A stretch of DNA of 45,099 nucleotides from contig NZ_LIRJ01000102.1 in NCBI RefSeq assembly GCF_001419745.1, forward strand, positions 1 to 45,099, read 5' to 3'. Position numbers and translations under genes: made by a program. The stretch comes from Streptomyces silaceus (GTDB lineage: Bacteria; Actinomycetota; Actinomycetes; Streptomycetales; Streptomycetaceae). The notes under the pieces are model-generated. The model worked only from the letters and a program-made list of their open reading frames with translations. It was not told the origin of the DNA and did not search any database. This document shows, one piece after another, positions 28,191 to 35,102 of the stretch (positions are counted from its first letter, which is position 1; each line of letters opens with the position of its first letter).

Positions 28191-28211
28191 GTTGAGTCTA
28201 TTCCACTCAAG
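28191..28211 (-). promoter_or_regulatory. HAIR operator (HspR site) upstream of clpB
   Basis: Read on the minus strand: CTTGAGT-N7-ACTCAAC, matching the HAIR consensus CTTGAGT-N7-ACTCAAG in all but one position. It is 72 bp upstream of the clpB GTG. The TTGAGT half can serve as a -35 with TGTACG 18 bp further on as -10, so HspR binding would block the promoter. It also lies 46 bp upstream of the divergent PPOX gene. Confidence 0.9.
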
Positions 28212-28256
28212 GAGGGGGAGGAAGCCCGCAGTACCGGGTGGCTTATGTTCCGGGGC

Positions 28257-28694
28257 ATGACGAGCACGAGTCCCCGCAGGGCACGGATCGACCCTCTCGA
28301 CCCGCCCGAGTCCTACCTCAGCTTCTGGCGCGAACGGCACCTGTGCACCTTGACGACCCTGCGCCCGGACGGCACCCCGCACGTGGTGCCCGTCGGCGTG
28401 ACGTACGACCCGGAGGCGCGCGTCGCCCGGGTCCTCGCGCGCAAGACGAGCCGGAAGGTCGTCCACGTCCTCGCGGCGGCCGGCGTGGACGGGCCGGGGG
28501 CGCGGGTCGCGGTGTGCCAGTTCGCCGGTCGGCGCTGGGCGACGCTGGAGGGCCGGGCGACGGTCCGGACGGACCCGGCGGAGATCGCGGCGGCGGAGGA
28601 GCGCTACGAGGAGCGCTACGAACGGCGTCCGTCGCCGAACCCGGACCGCGTGCTGATCGAGATAGCGGTGACGCGGATGCTGGGCAAGCCGTAG
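28257..28694 (+). CDS. PPOX-class pyridoxamine-phosphate-oxidase-like flavoprotein
   Basis: The ATG at 28257 gives 145 residues with the split-barrel flavin fold: FWRERHLCTLTTLRPDGTPH, VVPVGVTYDPEARVARVLAR, and the RVAVCQFAGRRWATLEGRAT strand region. Actinobacterial members commonly use F420 rather than FMN and reduce or bind small aromatics; the cofactor is not certain here. It is divergent from clpB, sharing a 137-bp gap with the HAIR operator, so heat-shock control is possible. Confidence 0.85.
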   Translation: MTSTSPRRARIDPLDPPESYLSFWRERHLCTLTTLRPDGTPHVVPVGVTYDPEARVARVLARKTSRKVVHVLAAAGVDGPGARVAVCQFAGRRWATLEGRATVRTDPAEIAAAEERYEERYERRPSPNPDRVLIEIAVTRMLGKP

Positions 28695-28719
28695 GCGCCC
28701 CGCCTCCCCGCACACACCA

Positions 28720-28759
28720 CAGCGGCGCCACCGTGTTCAGGTCCACGGTGGCGCCGCTG
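28720..28759. terminator. Bidirectional terminator between PPOX and Rieske-like genes
   Basis: A perfect 15-16 bp stem, agcggcgccaccgtg (28721-28735) with cacggtggcgccgct (28744-28758), loop ttcaggtc, between two convergent stops. Confidence 0.85.
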
Positions 28760-28803
28760 CTGGGGGAAGCACCTGCGCGATTTACAACGACGGGGGAATC
28801 GCG

Positions 28804-29160
28804 TCAGGCACTGCGGGGGGTGGCTGTGATGTTGTCCGGAGCGCTCATGGCGCCCGGGTCCTGCTCCTGCCGCTGCCCGACCACCTGGTGGTCGCGCCGG
28901 TCCAGGTTGACGAAGACCATCCCGTACCGGATGGCACACCGCACGGGCTGCGGCGCGCCACGGGGCCTGCGCAGGCACCGGTAGGCACGGATCTCCTCCT
29001 CGTCGTCACGGGTGACGACGATCGGCTCGCCGAGGAGGGTGACCATCAACGAGTCGCCGCGGTGGGGGATCGCGGTGACGAGATCGATGAAGTGCCAACC
29101 GGAGCGGTAGGCGGTGGCCATTTCTCGGCGGAAGGTGCGGTCGTCGGGAGGGGTGCTCAT
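28804..29160 (-). CDS. Rieske-fold-like protein lacking iron-sulfur ligands
   Basis: The ATG at 29160 overlaps the peptide-gene stop (ATGA) and gives 118 residues. Residues 20-90 resemble the start of ring-hydroxylase Rieske domains: SGWHFIDLVTAIPHRGDS, TLLGEPIVVTRDDEEEIRAY, then RRPRGA where active domains have C-x-H-R-G-A. The Cys is Arg64 and the His is Pro66, and the second C-x2-H segment is absent; the chain jumps to PVRCAIRYGMVFVNLD, which matches the part after the cluster. No [2Fe-2S] cluster is expected. The last 25 residues look disordered. The overlap suggests it works on or with the exported peptide. Resemblance is by eye only. Confidence 0.7.
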   Translation of the reverse strand: MSTPPDDRTFRREMATAYRSGWHFIDLVTAIPHRGDSLMVTLLGEPIVVTRDDEEEIRAYRCLRRPRGAPQPVRCAIRYGMVFVNLDRRDHQVVGQRQEQDPGAMSAPDNITATPRSA

Positions 29161-29354
29161 GCCCGGCCGCCCTTCGGTGCGACGGTCCAGCCGGTGTCGG
29201 CTGCCGGGGCCGCTCCCACACTGGTCCAACCAGTGTCGGTACCCCCCGCCACCTGGGAACTTCCGCTGCCGGAGCTCGCGCCGCTCAGGGCACCGAAGGC
29301 CACCGCGGCAGAGAAGACTGCGGCAAGCACTGAGCCAAGTATTCTCACGCGCAT
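29157..29354 (-). CDS. Small exported peptide with duplicated DTGWT motif
   Basis: The ATG at 29354 gives 65 residues; a GTG at 29372 would add VRTKPT. A signal-peptide-like N-terminus (MRVRILGSVLAAVFSAAVAF, then GALSGASSG) precedes a Gly/Ser linker and two copies of DTGWT, in GGTDTGWTSVGAAP and AADTGWTVAPKGGRA. There is no cysteine. The stop overlaps the next gene by ATGA. A candidate promoter (TTGACA at 29427-29422, 17 bp, GTCTTC at 29404-29399) faces this gene. It could be an exported signal, a modified peptide precursor or a cell-wall peptide; I do not recognise it as a named family. Confidence 0.65.
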   Translation of the reverse strand: MRVRILGSVLAAVFSAAVAFGALSGASSGSGSSQVAGGTDTGWTSVGAAPAADTGWTVAPKGGRA

Positions 29355-29398
29355 AGTCGGCTTCGTCCTCACTTGATGGATTCTTCTCCCCCGGCCAT

Positions 29399-29427
29399 GA
29401 AGACGATGGCTCATTCAGGCATGTCAA
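29399..29427 (-). promoter_or_regulatory. Candidate promoter of the DTGWT peptide operon
   Basis: On the minus strand: consensus -35 TTGACA (29427-29422), 17-bp spacer, weak -10 GTCTTC (29404-29399). The weak -10 next to a perfect -35 fits an activator-dependent promoter, and the adjacent regulator genes are candidates. Confidence 0.45.
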
Positions 29428-29484
29428 CGCCACAGGAGCGATGCATCATGTTCTTGCACGTTCAGGACCCTGGGGGGTGGAGAT

Positions 29485-30474
29485 ATGACCACAAGTAACT
29501 CAAAAGCGACACATCCCCATGCTGTCACTGAGCTGTGCGACGAGGGGGCTCGGCTTTACGCCAGCGCGCTGCGCTCAGGACGCATCAATCGTGTCGAAGT
29601 GGAACTGGCTCCTTGCCTTGTGGAGTTCGCCCTTCTCCACCCAGACCCGGACGACGACAACTGGCTGCGCCCGGTTCCGCCGTCCGTCGCGCTCGCACAA
29701 CGTCTTCACCCGCTGGAGCGCGAGATCCAGGACCGTCGTCGGCTCGCCATCGAACTGACCGACTCCTTCGAGCAGTTTGTCGCCATCAGCACCCAAAGCC
29801 CGGCGAACATTCACGCGATCACCGTTCTTGAGGGCTTCGACCGCATCAACGCGGCGCTGAATTCGGCCACTGCCGAGTGCACCACCTCGGTCCTGACCGT
29901 CCAGCCGGGCGGGGGACGTCCCGTGGACGCCCTGACCCAGGCCCTGGAGCGGGACAGGCCACTCACCGATCGCGGGGTGAGCATCCGCACGCTGTACCAG
30001 CACACCGCGCGCCACAGCCAAGGAACGCTCGCCTACGTGGACCAGATGTCCAGCGGCAAGGTTCAGGTCCGCACCCTCGAGGAACTGATCGAGCGCCTGA
30101 TCATATTCGACCGCACCGTCGCCTTCATTCCGGCGAGCGACGACCGGCGCGTGGCCCTCGAACTGCGCCACCCCGGACTGGTCGAGTACCTCAGCAAGGT
30201 CTTCGAACAGCTCTGGGAGCGTGCCGTCCCGCTGACGGAGGAAGTCCCGTACGACATCGAGCCGAACGGCATAACCGGCGTCCAGCGCTCCATCGCCCGC
30301 CTCCTCATCGAAGGTCACGTCGACGAGGCGATCGCCCGTCGGCTCGGGATGAACGTCCGCACCTGCCGCGCCCACATCGCCAAGATCGCCGCCGCCCTCG
30401 GCAGCGGAAGCCGCGCCCAACTCGGGTATCTCATCGCCCAGTCGGGGATCCTCGACCAGGACCGTGCCCCATGA
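29485..30474 (+). CDS. LuxR-type HTH regulator with PLD-like sensor domain, paralogue 1
   Basis: This 329-residue protein has ribosome site GGTGGAG before the ATG at 29485. The N-terminal third is helical (ELCDEGARLYASALRSG, APCLVEFALLHPDPDD). Residues about 120-240 look like the TrmB/phospholipase-D-like sensor found in Streptomyces LuxR proteins: LTVQPGGGRP, IRTLYQHTARHS, VRTLEELIERLIIFDRTVAF and ALELRHPGLVEYL. The C-terminal LuxR HTH is at about 265-325 (IARRLGMNVRTCRAHIAKIA). Its 5' codons are markedly less GC-rich than those of paralogues 2 and 3. It is divergent from the peptide operon and overlaps paralogue 2 (ATGA). Confidence 0.88.
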   Translation: MTTSNSKATHPHAVTELCDEGARLYASALRSGRINRVEVELAPCLVEFALLHPDPDDDNWLRPVPPSVALAQRLHPLEREIQDRRRLAIELTDSFEQFVAISTQSPANIHAITVLEGFDRINAALNSATAECTTSVLTVQPGGGRPVDALTQALERDRPLTDRGVSIRTLYQHTARHSQGTLAYVDQMSSGKVQVRTLEELIERLIIFDRTVAFIPASDDRRVALELRHPGLVEYLSKVFEQLWERAVPLTEEVPYDIEPNGITGVQRSIARLLIEGHVDEAIARRLGMNVRTCRAHIAKIAAALGSGSRAQLGYLIAQSGILDQDRAP

Positions 30475-31478
30475 CCACTGAGCTCCACCGCCCCCATGGA
30501 CCCGACGAGCTGTGCGAGGAGGGCTCGGCGCTCTACGGCCGCGCGCTCCGGGAGAGCCGCGTGCCGCGCGCGGACGCCGAACAGGCGCCCTGCCTGGTCG
30601 ACTTCGCGCTGCTGCGCCCCGACGCGCAGGACCCGGGCTGGCTCCGCCCCACCGCCCCCTCCATCGCCCTGCCCCGGCTGCGCGAGGCCATCCAGGAGGA
30701 CATCGCGCGGGAGATCCGCCGCGAGACCCTGCTGACCGAGGCGTTCGAGCCACTCATGGCGCTCGCCGCCGCGGCGCCGGCCTCCGCGGCCGCCCTCGCC
30801 GCCGCGGCCGTCGAGGAGTCCGCCGCCATCCGGGTCCTCGAGGGGCTCCCGCAGATCCAGGACGCCCTCGCGCGGGCGCTGGCCGGCACCGACGACGAGG
30901 TGCTCTCCATCCAGCCGGGCGGCGTGCGGCCCAGTCCGCTGCTCGCCCAGTCCCTCGACGACGCCCACGAGTTCCTCGCCCGGGGCGGCAGCCTGCGGAC
31001 GCTGTGCCAGCACACGTCGCGCCACTCGCTGCCCATGCTCGCCCAGTACGAGCAGCTCGACGGCGACGCCGAGGTCCGCACGCTCGACGAGGTCCCCGAG
31101 CGCCTCTTCGTGTTCGACAGGACCGTGGCCGTCATCCCGGCGAACAAGGAACGCAACATCGCCCTGGAGATACGCCACCCCGCCCTCATCGAGTACTTCG
31201 TCACGACCTTCGAGCGGCTGTGGCGCCTCGCGGTCCCGATGTTCCCGCGCGCCATGCAGCTCCCCTCGGCCAACGGCATCACCGCCCGCCAGCACGCCAT
31301 CGCCGGCCTCCTGGTCGAGGGCCTGACCGACACCGAGGTGGCCGACCGCCTCGGCATGAACGTGCGTACGGCCCGCGTGCACATCGCCAAACTCGCCTCC
31401 ACGCTCGGCAGCGAGAGCCGCGCGCAGCTCGGCTACCTCATCGGGCAGTCCGGGATCCTGGACCCGTCCGCCTCCTGA
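30471..31478 (+). CDS. LuxR-type HTH regulator with PLD-like sensor domain, paralogue 2
   Basis: The ATG at 30471 overlaps the previous stop and gives 335 residues with the same architecture: ELCEEGSALYGRAL, APCLVDFALLRPD, LSIQPGGVRP, LRTLCQHTSRHS, VRTLDEVPERLFVFDRTVAV and HTH VADRLGMNVRTARVHIAKLA. It has an Ala-rich insertion at about residues 98-112 (MALAAAAPASAAALAAAA) missing in the others. Codon use is typical high-GC Streptomyces. Translational coupling suggests paralogues 1 and 2 are made together and may form heteromers. Confidence 0.88.
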   Translation: MTTELHRPHGPDELCEEGSALYGRALRESRVPRADAEQAPCLVDFALLRPDAQDPGWLRPTAPSIALPRLREAIQEDIAREIRRETLLTEAFEPLMALAAAAPASAAALAAAAVEESAAIRVLEGLPQIQDALARALAGTDDEVLSIQPGGVRPSPLLAQSLDDAHEFLARGGSLRTLCQHTSRHSLPMLAQYEQLDGDAEVRTLDEVPERLFVFDRTVAVIPANKERNIALEIRHPALIEYFVTTFERLWRLAVPMFPRAMQLPSANGITARQHAIAGLLVEGLTDTEVADRLGMNVRTARVHIAKLASTLGSESRAQLGYLIGQSGILDPSAS

Positions 31479-31668
31479 GGGGCGTGATCGCCATGGCCAT
31501 GATCGTGCGCCTTCGGCCAAAGCGCGGCGGACGGCCGGGCGCGGGACGTGCGAGAGCGCGGGGTGCGGAATGCGCCACCGGGCCCGGAAAGGAACGCTTC
31601 CGGCCGTCCGGCCGCCCCCTTCGGCACTCCGGCATTTCCGGCCAGACGCGACGAAAACGCGCCCACGA

Positions 31669-31682
31669 GAAGTGGACACTTC
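31669..31682. promoter_or_regulatory. Palindrome upstream of regulator paralogue 3
   Basis: GAAGTG-GA-CACTTC, a perfect 6-bp inverted repeat, lies 77 bp before the paralogue 3 start in an otherwise featureless 280-bp gap. A TAGAAT that could act as a -10 is at about 31720-31725. It may be an autoregulatory operator. Confidence 0.45.
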
Positions 31683-31758
31683 AATAAGCGCCCACACCCC
31701 CGCCCAAGTGCCCCCTGCATAGAATCGCCGCGCTTCAACCGAGCGGGAGGGAGCGCAC

Positions 31759-32733
31759 ATGGTCAAGGAGCATGCGCCACATGGCGTGGAGGAACTCTGC
31801 GACGAGGGTTCCGCCGTATACGCCCGGGCCCTCCGCGAAGGCCGGATCCACGGCAAGGACGCCGAACACGCCCCCTGCCTGATCGACTTCGGCCTGCTCC
31901 ACCCCGACGTCGACGACATGCGGTGGCTGCTTCCCACCGCGCCCGCCGCCGCCCTTCCCCAACTCCTCCGCACCATCGAGGACCGCATCGCCGACCAGCG
32001 GCGCCGCGAGGAGCGGCTCACCGCCGCGTTCGAGCCGCTCATCGCCCTCGACGCGCAGCTGTCGTCCGCCACCGACGGCCCGACGATCACCGTTCTCGAC
32101 GGCCTGGAGCGCATCAACTCGGCCATCGACCGCGCCATGCACGACGTCACCGAGGAGTTCCTCGCCATCCAGCCCGGCGGCACCCGCCCGCCCGAAACGT
32201 TGGCCGAAGCTTTTCCCCGGGACCAGGCGATCCTCACCCGGGGCTGCCGGATGCGAACCCTCTACCAGCACACAACGCGCCATTCTCTGCCCGTACTCGC
32301 GTACTTCGAGCAGCTGGACGGCGACGCCGAGGCCCGCACCCTCGACGAGGTCACCGAGCGCCTCTTCGTCTTCGACCGGACCGTGGCCTTCATCCCGGCG
32401 AGCAAGGACCGCACGATCGCCCTCGAACTGCGCCACCCGGCGCTCGTCGAGTACTTCGCCACGACGTTCTGGCGGCTGTGGCGGCTGGCCACGCCCATGT
32501 GGCCGCTGGCGGCCCCGCAGCCCTCGGAGGGCGGCATCACGCCCCGCCAGCGCGCCATCGCGGGCCTCCTCGTCGAAGGCCTCACCGACGCCGAGATAGC
32601 CGACCGCCTCGGCATGAACATCCGCACGGCCCGCGTCCACATCGCCAAGCTCGCCGCCACCCTGGGCAGCGAGAGCCGCGCCCAACTCGGCTACCTGATC
32701 AGCCAGTCCGGCATCATCGAACGCGGCCAGTGA
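31759..32733 (+). CDS. LuxR-type HTH regulator with PLD-like sensor domain, paralogue 3
   Basis: The ATG at 31759 has GGGAGG upstream and gives 324 residues. Architecture is as in paralogues 1 and 2: ELCDEGSAVYARALREG, APCLIDFGLLHPDVDD, LAIQPGGTRP, MRTLYQHTTRHS, ARTLDEVTERLFVFDRTVAF and HTH IADRLGMNIRTARVHIAKLA at about 270-318. By eye it is closer to paralogue 2 than to 1 in the C-terminal half, and closer to 1 in the N-terminal third. It has its own 280-bp upstream region with a palindrome, so it is probably transcribed separately. Confidence 0.88.
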   Translation: MVKEHAPHGVEELCDEGSAVYARALREGRIHGKDAEHAPCLIDFGLLHPDVDDMRWLLPTAPAAALPQLLRTIEDRIADQRRREERLTAAFEPLIALDAQLSSATDGPTITVLDGLERINSAIDRAMHDVTEEFLAIQPGGTRPPETLAEAFPRDQAILTRGCRMRTLYQHTTRHSLPVLAYFEQLDGDAEARTLDEVTERLFVFDRTVAFIPASKDRTIALELRHPALVEYFATTFWRLWRLATPMWPLAAPQPSEGGITPRQRAIAGLLVEGLTDAEIADRLGMNIRTARVHIAKLAATLGSESRAQLGYLISQSGIIERGQ

Positions 32734-32749
32734 GGTGCCGTCCCGGACC

Positions 32750-32804
32750 GCGAGTTCCCGCCCCGGCCGTGAGCTCCCGTCCCGGCGGTGAGCTCCCGTC
32801 GGCG
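32750..32804. repeat. Three degenerate 19-bp tandem repeats after regulator paralogue 3
   Basis: Units start at 32750, 32769 and 32788 with the form gtgagctcccgtcccggcg; the first differs at several positions and the third is truncated. They lie between the paralogue 3 stop and the next convergent gene. Confidence 0.75.
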
Positions 32805-32807
32805 GCC

Positions 32808-33326
32808 TCAGACCACCTCGGCCGCGCCCGTCCACTCCCGCAGCAGCGCCTCCCGCTCCGCCGTCCGCGGCGTGCCGCCCTCGTGGCGGCGGCCCCAGTC
32901 CGACATGGCGGTCAGGGTGGCGAGGAGCGTGCCCGCGCCCTCCGTCAGGCGGGCCAGGAGCTCGCGGGAGAGGTCGCACTCCGTCTGGGAGTAGCCGACC
33001 GCCGCGGCCGTGTACGCCTTCAGCTCCGACTCGCCGCCCTCGGTGTCCACGACGCGCACCGTCATCCGCGGCGCCTCGTCCTCGCCGCCGAGGCCCACCG
33101 TGAGGACCAGGTCGACCGCGACGCCCACATGGCGCTTGAGGGACTTCACCGGGACGTCGTCGACGGTCAGCTCGCGCACGTCCTCCCAGGACCACATGCC
33201 CGACTGGCGGTCACCGAGCGCCACCACGCCCTCCGGCGTCAGCCGCACCCCGGGGGCGAGCCCGGACGGCTTCGCACCCACGTACACATCGCCCTCGGCG
33301 ATCCAGAACAGCCCCACCATCGCCAT
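32808..33326 (-). CDS. Conserved hypothetical protein downstream of hspR
   Basis: The ATG at 33326 gives 172 residues; a second ATG at 33320 is possible. It is a soluble protein with a beta-rich N-terminal half (MVGLFWIAEGDVYVGAKPSG, VRLTPEGVVALGD, MWSWEDVRELTVDD), which looks like a PH-like or membrane-tethering scaffold, and a helical C-terminal half with a basic end before EAVV-type residues. I recall relatives at this location in other Streptomyces. Function unknown. It lies beyond the dnaK-operon terminator. Confidence 0.75.
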   Translation of the reverse strand: MAMVGLFWIAEGDVYVGAKPSGLAPGVRLTPEGVVALGDRQSGMWSWEDVRELTVDDVPVKSLKRHVGVAVDLVLTVGLGGEDEAPRMTVRVVDTEGGESELKAYTAAAVGYSQTECDLSRELLARLTEGAGTLLATLTAMSDWGRRHEGGTPRTAEREALLREWTGAAEVV

Positions 33327-33365
33327 GGTCAGCTCAACTCCCCGTACCCCGTGCCCCTATGCCCA

Positions 33366-33401
33366 TGCAGGGCCGGGAGGTTGTCACCTCCCGGCCCTGC
33401 A
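33366..33401 (-). terminator. Terminator of the dnaK operon
   Basis: A perfect 16-bp stem, tgcagggccgggaggt (33366-33381) with acctcccggccctgca (33386-33401), loop tgtc, 23 bp beyond the hspR stop. Confidence 0.9.
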
Positions 33402-33424
33402 CCAGACTACTCAGAGCGCCGGAC

Positions 33425-33874
33425 CTACTGCTCGGGCGACCGCTTGGGCCGCCACACCACCAGCGCGCTCGCCTGCTGCACGTCCTGGTAGGGGACGAGG
33501 TCGCGGCGGTACGAGGCGTGCACCGCCGCCTCACGTTGCTGCATGGCGGCGGCGGCTCCCTCCACGGCCGCGGAGAGCTCCGCGACACGGGACTGGAGCG
33601 CCGCGACCTGGTTCTCCAGCTCGATGATGCGCTTGATGCCGGCGAGGTTGATGCCCTCCTCCTGCGACAGCTGCTGCACCGTGCGGAGCAGCTCGATGTC
33701 ACGGGCGGAGTAGCGTCGGCCGCGGCCCGCGGTGCGGTCCGGGGAGACCAGGCCCAGGCGGTCGTACTGCCGCAGGGTCTGGGGGTGGAGGCCGCTCAGC
33801 TGGGCGGCCACCGAGATGACGTACACCGGCGTCTCGTCGGTGAGTTGATACGGATTTCGACGACGGCCGTCCAT
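33425..33874 (-). CDS. hspR: Heat-shock repressor HspR (MerR family)
   Basis: This 149-residue MerR-type repressor uses DnaK as co-repressor and binds HAIR sites. The winged HTH is at about residues 17-85: VYVISVAAQLSGLHPQTLRQ, YDRLGLVSPDRTAGRGRRYS and DIELLRTVQQLSQEEGINLA. A coiled coil (ELENQVAALQSRVAELSAAV) follows for dimerisation. It is the last gene of dnaK-grpE-dnaJ-hspR, 1 bp after dnaJ. Two HAIR sites upstream of dnaK and one upstream of clpB are visible in this window. Confidence 0.97.
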   Translation of the reverse strand: MDGRRRNPYQLTDETPVYVISVAAQLSGLHPQTLRQYDRLGLVSPDRTAGRGRRYSARDIELLRTVQQLSQEEGINLAGIKRIIELENQVAALQSRVAELSAAVEGAAAAMQQREAAVHASYRRDLVPYQDVQQASALVVWRPKRSPEQ

Positions 33875-33875
33875 C

Positions 33876-35069
33876 TCATGCTCCCTTCGCGGCCTGGAAC
33901 AGTTCTGCCCGCGGGTCGTCGCCCGCGGTCGCCTCGCGGTAGGACTCCAGGGCTTCCTTCGCGGAGTCGGACAGCGATGTCGGGACCGACACCTCCACCG
34001 TCACCAGCAGGTCGCCCCGGGTGCCGTCCTTGCGGACCGCGCCCTTGCCGCGCGCCCGCATGGTGCGGCCGTTCGGCGTGCCGGGCGGCAGCTTCAGGGT
34101 GACGGCGGGCCCGCCCAGGGTCGGGACCTTGACCTCGCCGCCGAGCGCCGCCTCCGGATAGGTCACCGGCACCGTGACCGTGAGGTTGTCGCCCTTGCGG
34201 CCGAAGACCGGGTGGGCGTCGACGTGCACGACCACGTACAGGTCGCCGGCCGGGCCGCCCCGCTCGCCGGGCGCGCCCTTGCCGCGGAGCCTGATCCGCT
34301 GGCCGTCGCTGACGCCCGCCGGGATGCGCACCTGCATGGTGCGCGAGGACTTCGCGCGGCCCGAGCCGCCGCAGACCTCGCAGGGGTCCTGGGCGATCAG
34401 CCCGCGGCCCTTGCAGTCCACGCACGGGTCGGTGAGGGAGAACCCTCCGCCGCCGCCCCGCGAGACCTGGCCCGTGCCGACGCAGGTCGGGCACACACGC
34501 GGCGTGCCGTTCTTGTCGCCGGTGCCCGAGCAGGTCTTGCAGGGCGCCTGGGAGGACATGCGCAGCGGCACCGTCGCGCCGTCCACGGCCTCCGTGAAGC
34601 TCAGCGTGACCTCGGACTCGATGTCCTGGCCGCGCCTCGGCTGCGTACGCGTGCCCGTTCCGGCACCCGCGCCGCCGCGGTTGAACAGGCCCCCGAAGAC
34701 GTCACCGAGACCGCCCCCGAAGCCGCCGCCGGCCGCTCCACCGCCACCCGGGGCGCCGCCTCCGAAGAGGTCGCCCAGGTCGAAGTTGAACGAACCGCCG
34801 CCGCCTCCGGGGCCCGGCCGGAATCCGCCGTTGCCGAAGAGAGCACGCGCCTCGTCGTACTCCTTGCGCTTCTTGGGGTCGCCGAGGACGTCGTTCGCCT
34901 CGGAGATCTCCTTGAAGCGCTCCTCCGCCTTGGCGTTGCCCTTGTTGGCGTCCGGGTGGTTCTCGCGGGCGAGCTTCCGGTACGCCTTCTTGATCTCGGC
35001 CTCGGTGGCGTCCTTGGGGACGCCGAGGACCTTGTAGTAGTCCTTCTCGATGAAGTCCTTGGTGCTCAT
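33876..35069 (-). CDS. dnaJ: Co-chaperone DnaJ
   Basis: This 397-residue type I J-protein has the J-domain with HPD (ENHPDANKG, about residue 36-38), a Gly/Phe-rich linker (FRPGPGGGGGSFNFDLGDLF), and a four-motif zinc finger: CKTCSGTG, CPTCVGTG, CVDCKGRG and CEVCGGSG. The C-terminal substrate-binding part follows. It stimulates DnaK ATPase and delivers clients. It lies between grpE and hspR in the operon. Confidence 0.97.
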   Translation of the reverse strand: MSTKDFIEKDYYKVLGVPKDATEAEIKKAYRKLARENHPDANKGNAKAEERFKEISEANDVLGDPKKRKEYDEARALFGNGGFRPGPGGGGGSFNFDLGDLFGGGAPGGGGAAGGGFGGGLGDVFGGLFNRGGAGAGTGTRTQPRRGQDIESEVTLSFTEAVDGATVPLRMSSQAPCKTCSGTGDKNGTPRVCPTCVGTGQVSRGGGGGFSLTDPCVDCKGRGLIAQDPCEVCGGSGRAKSSRTMQVRIPAGVSDGQRIRLRGKGAPGERGGPAGDLYVVVHVDAHPVFGRKGDNLTVTVPVTYPEAALGGEVKVPTLGGPAVTLKLPPGTPNGRTMRARGKGAVRKDGTRGDLLVTVEVSVPTSLSDSAKEALESYREATAGDDPRAELFQAAKGA

Positions 35070-35102
35070 CCCCGACGTCCCTCCTCACTCATGTCGTTGC
35101 CG

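Noticed and set aside
29385..29460. Search for a copy of the GAAGTG-CACTTC palindrome at the peptide/regulator-1 divergent region
   Set aside because: Only the 8-bp palindrome gatgcatc and no matching half-sites were seen, so no shared operator is claimed.
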